From Deroplatys truncata (Eukaryota; Arthropoda; Insecta; Mantodea; Mantidae), in contig CM060975.1 of the NCBI GenBank assembly GCA_030765065.1, positions 202,220,007 through 202,284,006 of the forward strand: 64,000 nucleotides of DNA, given 5' to 3'. Positions 58,124 to 64,000 of the stretch are shown in pieces (the first letter of the stretch is position 1; every line of letters starts with the position of its first letter). The notes below the pieces were generated by a model that made no database searches, was not told where the DNA came from, and was given only the letters and a program-made list of their open reading frames with translations. Made by a program: the position numbers and the translations under genes.

Positions 58124-58401
58124 TCGTTGTCTTATAGCTCACAAACAATGTATTTTAATAATTTACTTTACGAAAAATAAGTTTTACTATGTTAGTAAGC
58201 GTAGGTAACCTTTGTTTCTTCCTTCAAACTAACTCTCAGAAGTTAAGAGTTTATTACCGTTCTTTTCGCTGTAATAGACTATTGTATGGCTTTTGAATAC
58301 TGTCATACGATCATTGATTATGGTTTGAGAAAGAAATAAGATGCATTCACATGCGTTTGTTTATCCATTCTTCTACAAACTATTCTTAGAGCAGTTTTTT
58401 A

Positions 58402-59549
58402 CTTTCTGTACTACGTATAGTAAGTAGGGGAAGTATTGCATTCCACCCAAAAATTCGATACCGAGATTTCACCGGAAATACATGTTTTGAGACCCTCTGA
58501 ATCCAAAAAAAGCATTTTTGGAAACATGTCCGTGTGTGTGTCTGTGTGTGTGTGTGTGTCTGTGTGTCTGTGTGTGTGTGTGTGTCTGTGAACAGCATAA
58601 CTCAAAAACGAACATTCGGATAAACACCAAACTTGGTATTTAGGTTCAGTATCTTCCAGAGATGCGACACGAAGGTTTTCAAGAAAATCCCCCCACCCCA
58701 GACTACCCTTTACATGGAACATTTTTCGAAAATTTTAATTTTCTCAAAAATGGCTCTAACGATTTTGTTTAAAATATCATATGTTTAAGACAATGTCATG
58801 AGAAATGAAATGTATATCTCGAATTTTCTGGGAATGTCTCCAAAAGTATTCTTCATTGTGAACGACTTTTGCATAACTGGTAAACCATAAGAGATAGACA
58901 AAATTTTACTACACAAAAAATGTAGATCTCGTTAAAATACACAACTTACGTTATATACATTTCTTTTGTTGAGTGAACCGTTTTCGAGATATTGCTTGTT
59001 ATTCCCTTAAATTTTCCAATACTTATACTTTTTCTCAAATTCGTTATTCATTTTTTTATGTCCTGGACTTGCAAAGAGAATGGAATGCGACACATAGCAA
59101 TCAGCGTTAAAATATTTGACCATCGCTTAAAAGCTACCATATTCCCCTTGCATCTACAAGAAAATTAGCAATAAGATTGACATCTCGATATCTCGATTAA
59201 CATAAAGCATATGGAGAATAGGCGTTTGTAAAAATAGATTGTACAAGAGTAGAGAAAGTCATGTGAGTGTAACACATCAGATTTTTTGTCTTAGATATGC
59301 AAAGAGTTATAATCTGTGGCAAAGGGAATGGTGCTGCTCCTAGCAACCAGCTATTAAACAGCTTAAAGGCTACTGTTTTTCTATAGTGCCCTTGTAAATA
59401 TATTTTCCCCTTACATATGCAAGAAAATTGGCAATAAAATAGAGTTTGCAAATGTTTATCTCGATTAACATGAAGTACATGGGGAATAAGCGTTTGTAAA
59501 AATAGTTTGTACAAGAGTAGAGAAAGTCATGTGAGTGTAACACATCAGA
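58402..59549 (-). mobile_element. Composite family A element with two 5' units, second locus
   Basis: In minus orientation it comprises a full copy (58402-59281) plus a second 5' unit (59282-59549, containing TTATAATCTGTGGCAAAGGG). Both units end ACACATCAGA. Flanks are TTTTTTA on the left and an oligo-T on the right. The sequence is nearly identical by eye to 27107-28265, including the same second unit. Confidence 0.85.
58532..58590. repeat. (TG)n microsatellite inside family A
   Basis: TG run with regular CTGTGTG interruptions. Confidence 0.9.
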
Positions 59550-60131
59550 TTTTTTTTTGTATCTACTGCATGTTAATACAGATAAATGCTTGCAGAAATG
59601 GTTTCATACGTATGTTGTGGTAGCCACAAGAAGTATATTGGAGGCTGAAGCAATAAAAAGCAGGAGCTATATGCTGGCTTTAAAATTCTATGCTACACAT
59701 AATCACGAATATCTCCGAAACAGTTTTTGCCACACATGCATTATGCGTTTTAACGAGGTATATATTTTTATATGGTAAGCTTTTGTGTAACTTTTATGGT
59801 TTAACAGTTATACAACATTATAAAAAATTCTTTCATAATGAAGAGGACTTCACAGGCTACGCTCCGAAAATTAAAAATAACGAACATGTTTTATATAAAG
59901 GATAATTTAGGATGAGGGAGATTTTCTTGAAAATGTTCGTATAGGATACTTGGATGACGACGAAATTATTTATGAGTTTTGTATTTAGCCGAAATTTCGC
60001 TATTGAATTGTGCTGTTCACACAAACGTTAAAAATACTTTTTTTATTCGGGGACCTAAAAATGCATACCGGTGAAATTGCAAAACGTAAGCGATAGAGAT
60101 ATAATACGGATGTAATAACTACATGATGAAT

Positions 60132-63130
60132 TATATTTAAGGACGCTCAACTTCAAGCTCATTAGCGCGCTTCAAAAAACAGACCATGGCAAAGGCCAGA
60201 GATACAGAAAGTTTATATCAATTTGACCAAATCCTAATTTGAAGTTATACCTGTGATAAAACTTAAAAACCTCTTCGACCGCTTGGTTATCATCCACTAA
60301 GACCTCTGCAAGACTGACGGCAGTTGCAGAGAGTCCCGAAGATGTGCTAGAGCAATACACTTCAGCAATACATGACTGACAGATTTTCGCTACACAGCGG
60401 ACAAATAGGAGCAGGGCCCGCCTTAAAAAGATGCGTAAAAATGTAGTGACCAATACGCAACCGAGCCAAAATCACCTCCTCACAATGACATGTACGAGAG
60501 GAGGTTACCCAGTTTGTCGGAATGTCCTTCAGTACTCTAAGCTTATTTCCACGGAAAGCTGACCACTTTGCAACAGCACGATGACATCGCTCTCCGCAAA
60601 CAAGCCCAAAGTCTTCTGATGTTACACGAGGTATAGCAACGCTGGGTTACGTAGTTGCCGCTTTTGCTGCCAAATCAGCCAGTTCATTCCCCAGCAAGCC
60701 AACGTAATCAGGGACCCACGCACACTTCACATTAACACCCGAAGCATGTAAAATATGGAGGGCATACTGGATGCGCTGTACGATGGGATGGTAGTTATAC
60801 AGCTCACGAAGGTTCTGAGGTGCACTAAGGGAATCATCACTCAAAATGACAGTCACCCAATTTACGACGACGCACATACAATATGTCTCGGTATATGGTA
60901 TACAGCTCTGTACTATAAATGGAAGAGCTATCATGAAAACCAAATGTATAGGGCTCAGTTCCATAAACATAGACACATCCAACACCGTTGGTGCACTTAA
61001 ATTCGTCAGTGTAGATCTAAATTCGGTCATTGTAATACAAGTTCTAAAATACAAATGCAAATACTAAACGTAAGCATCGTAGACTTCCGGTATGCCGTCA
61101 TCCAATATCTACGTGCGATGCCGCACATTACCAAGGGGGGGGGGTAAACATTCTCCCTCTTAGGAAACACGCTAGGCATTCCAATATCATGCTTTCTAAG
61201 AAGCTTCTGGAAACGAAACCTGCAGGCCTTGGATTAATATAGCTGTTCCTATAACGTTCGTTCAGTGCGGTGTTGATAAAAAGAAGCGAACGTCGGATGT
61301 ATGGGCATACATTTAAGTCCACAACCATAATTTTCCAATAGAACATCACGCCGATATTGCAGAGGAGATTTTGCCGATCCGGCGTAAAGACTCATATCTG
61401 GGCTAGTTGGAAAAGCAGCGATAGCCAAACAAATGCCCCGATTATGCACTGTGAGACTAATCTTCTCAGCATAGATGGTCGTGCCGGAGAACAAATGATA
61501 TACCATTGTCTAACTTGGATCGGATCAGTGCGCCAACAAAACTGTTCGATCCGTTCCCCAAGACTTGCTGTTTAATACCCGCAAGATATTCAGAGAACGG
61601 TCACATCGCGATTTCAACTGCGCTATATGCGATGATCAGCAAAGTTTTCTATCAAACTTTAACCCCAGGAATCTCGTCGAATCCGCAAATGAGATAAATC
61701 TGGACCGAATCGGAGCGGACGTGGTAATTGTCTCCTACGGTGCCAGAAGTTAACTCAGATTGGCTTCTCAGTGGAGAAACGAAAGCCGTTCTTAGAATTC
61801 ATGCGGCGTTTCAAAAACTGCGTACGCTAAGAAGTACAATAGGCGGCGAAGTCGTCTACGAATAAACATGACGGTACCCCTGGAGGAACACTTTTCGACA
61901 TCGAATTAATTGCTATAGCAAACAGTTTAACGCTTAGTACCGATCCCTGAGACATTCCGTTATCCTGAACAAAAAGGTTCGAAAAAGCCGAGCTAACCCT
62001 TATTCGGAAAACGCGGTCCTTCATAAACTCCTGAATGAACGGTAGTAAGCATCCAAGTATGTTCCATGTGTATAGGCAACGTAGTATCCCTGCTTGCCAA
62101 TATGTTATAAGCCCTCTGAAGGTCGAAAAAGTCCCAATGGTTTGACATTTACTCGTAAATCCGTTCATAATCTGTGTGGATAATGATACAAAGTCTTCTG
62201 CTGTTGAACGGCGTCGTCGATAACCGTACTGGGTGTTACGCAGTAGGTTGATAGTTTCCAGCCACCGTACTAACCGTTCATTGATATGTTTCCTAACTTT
62301 GCAAACGCAACTGGTGGGGCAAATAGGACGCTAGCTGGACGGAGGATGACGGTCCTTTCCAGCTTTCAGAATAGGTATGGCGGTGGTCTCCCGCCACTTT
62401 TGTGTTAAGGTGGAGTCAACCCAAACACGATTGTAGACCTCGAGCAGGAACGTGTTACCTTCAGGAGGGAGCTGTTGCAACTTTCGTACGTGGATACCAA
62501 CTGATCCTGGTGCTGATAGTCGCGAAGATGAAAGGGCATGTTCTAACTCCGCTATGGTGTAAAGGCGACTGTGATCCTCAGGGGTTCCAGAACGAAACTA
62601 TAAACCTTGAGAATTCACCTAAGCCTTAACTGGAAGGAACTCGAACGAAATTTATTTGAGTAAGACAACTTGAGAGTAAGCACTACCAAATGTGTTAGCC
62701 ACATCAAATGTATCAACAACAGCTTCTGCAGTTATTTTAAGATCAGGGATTGGTTGTGGGTAGATTTTCTGGCCACACGCCTTAGCTTATTCCATACGAC
62801 AGAGGAAGCAGTATGTCGGTTAAATAAAGCTACAAACTTGCTCCATGATGCCTTTTTGCTATCTTTAATAACCTGTCTAGGCGTATTTTCTTGTACTAGA
62901 TCAGGTTATACAATGTAGGAGGACGCTGGAAAACCCTAAGAGTACTTCTGCGAGTACGAATGGCATTCCGGCATTTATCAGTTCACCAAGGGATCGGAAA
63001 TCTATTGACGTGGACAGTTGACTGAAGAATAGCCGCCTAGGATGCTAAATGTGCCTCAACCAGGGGCGTGCCATTGCGAAATCTAATACGCGATTTAACT
63101 GGACCAGCAATGCTATCTATACCCTTATGA
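60132..63130 (-). pseudogene. Jockey/I-type LINE ORF2 (RT, RNase H, C-terminal zinc finger), degraded
   Basis: Read on the minus strand in order: a pre-RT region with CRNAIRTRRSTLRVFQR and SKKASWSKFVALFN (about 62840-62990); ELEHALSSSRLSAPGSVGIH and LLEVYNRVW (about 62425-62560); KWRETTAIPILKAGKD (about 62355-62400); fingers and palm with YGYRRRRSTAEDFVSLSTQI (about 62170-62235); the MSQGSVLSVKLFAIAIN block and the catalytic CLFVDD (61845-61965); a thumb segment near PTSPDMSLYAGSAKSPLQYR (about 61340-61420); RNase H with DDSLSAP..LRELYNYHPIV and WVPDYVGLLGNELADLAAKA (60650-60840); and HCEEVILARLRIGHYIFTHL followed by a CPLC finger (60380-60500). The RT active site is intact but there are many stops and frameshifts. 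The endonuclease and ORF1 are missing or unrecognisable upstream. The 3' end near 60132 reads GAGCGTCCTTAAATATAATT. Confidence 0.9.
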
Positions 63131-64000
63131 ATAACAAATGGATTCAACGAATAAAATTTCTTCCCTTACTCTAAGTAACGAAAGCCACAAGACTCGACTA
63201 CTTCTTTTCCATTAACCTTAATTTGTTCTTTTTTGTATCCACAACGCTTAAATCCTCCACTCCTACAAATGTCTCAGACGGCATGCTCACATCCTGGGCG
63301 CCACCCCGGCTTAGCTGAGAGTCCTGGCCTGGTACTTGCTCACCTTAGAGTCTCACATCCCAGCTCATAGACAGAGGGATCCAAGTCGCCTTCAGGAGTG
63401 TAACAGCTCATGGCCCCTCTCCGGAATTGACCTTTGTCAGCGGATACGAACACAGTCCTACATGATACTCAGGGGCTGGGAATTACGCATTACCGTGTCA
63501 CTCATATCGACTTCCCTCCTCCGTCCCGCGCAGCGGTTCCCGTAAGACTGTTCAGGGAGGTAACTGGTCGTTGGTCAAAAGCGTTTGTGGAACAAAGTTG
63601 TTTGGGTGTTTGACATAAGCCCTCTCACCTCTCAGATGAACCCAATCAAGAATGTGGCTCGCAACCTCGGAAGCTCAGGTTCATTTATGGAGTTCCAAAT
63701 AGTTCTCCAACTAACGTGATCGTTTCAGAATTTTATAGCCATTTCCAATAGCTATGCTCTGATCGTAGAGAGCACGTTACGTCACAATATAGCAGTTACA
63801 AGTACCTGGTGCGTCAATAAACTGTCCCTGTTTTTAATGGCTGATATTTCGCTAAGTTTCACTACTTTTCTTCTGTGTTCAGGTAATTGTTATGCAAACT
63901 TGGGAGAAACTTTCATAATCGTTTTTACCATGTCTGAGAATTAAAATTGCTACAGTTTATTTGGAAACAAAGTCAGTGGTACAGACAACGCAAAAATATC
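63131..64000. other. Unassigned; GC-rich block 63250-63700
   Basis: It may be the 5' part of the LINE to its left (endonuclease region) in unrecognisable form, or another retroelement. The minus strand contains CTCAGCTAAGCCGGGGTGGC and AGGGGCCATGAGCTG, and one 69-codon plus frame has no known relation. The last 250 bases are AT-rich and featureless. Confidence 0.35.

Larger units (their letters stand above)
58335..60105 (+). mobile_element. Older family A copy hosting a composite insertion
   Basis: A 5' tip (GATGCATTCACATGCG to TTCTTAGAGCAG, 58335-58394) continues after the insertion at 59558 with TGTATCTACTGCATGTTAAT and runs to about 60105. Confidence 0.7.

Noticed and set aside
1-64000. 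CRISPR arrays, rRNA, bacterial operons
   Set aside because: No regularly spaced identical repeats, no rRNA cores, and no prokaryotic gene organisation.

Overview
The window looks like nuclear DNA from an insect with a large, repeat-rich genome. It is AT-rich, has no operons or long ORFs, and carries many microsatellites, tRNA-derived SINEs, non-LTR retrotransposon debris and DNA-transposon fragments. The SINE head plus a Talua-like body (a type reported from termites and other polyneopterans) points to Polyneoptera (stick insect, cockroach/termite or orthopteran). That is inference; the species cannot be named from sequence alone.

The only host gene I can support is on the minus strand at 9464-9539. 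It is a short first coding exon beginning MSRRKQARP, the N-terminal NuRD-recruiting motif of SALL/spalt, ZNF423/521, BCL11 and FOG zinc-finger regulators, and it ends at a good GTAAGT donor. Upstream of it (9540-10400) is a GC/CpG-rich promoter and 5' UTR. The first 9.4 kb would be its first intron. The zinc-finger exons must lie beyond the left edge. This flank holds only two recognisable transposable-element remnants.

From about 10.6 kb to 60 kb the window is dominated by one non-autonomous repeat, here called family A (about 820-880 bp). It is present as more than 30 whole or partial copies, often nested in each other. Copies start TCTGATGTGTTAC, end GTAGAGAAAG, sit in TAAAAA targets (perfect TTTTTA duplications at 41287-42145 and 52600-53443) and usually carry an internal (CA)n tract. 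A 1.15-kb version with a second 5' unit is inserted as one piece at two loci (27107-28265 and 58402-59549). Copies of family A also build a large imperfect inverted repeat (33765-37100 against 38540-42413).

Other elements: LINE remnants at 1425-2560, 13053-13812, 43890-45395, 46610-47066, 49179-50276 (ORF1) and 60132-63130 (ORF2 with RT and RNase H); two foldback-like transposons at 14306-15268 and 51250-51874 whose long terminal repeats carry the transposase C-terminus at both ends; MITE-like elements at 18142-18661, 24504-25304 and 54408-56088; a candidate solo LTR at 46189-46591 with a perfect heat-shock element ahead of a TATA box; and about a dozen SINE copies with at least four different tRNA-like heads. 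All element-encoded reading frames seen are broken by stops, frameshifts or truncation. No rRNA, functional tRNA or CRISPR array was found.
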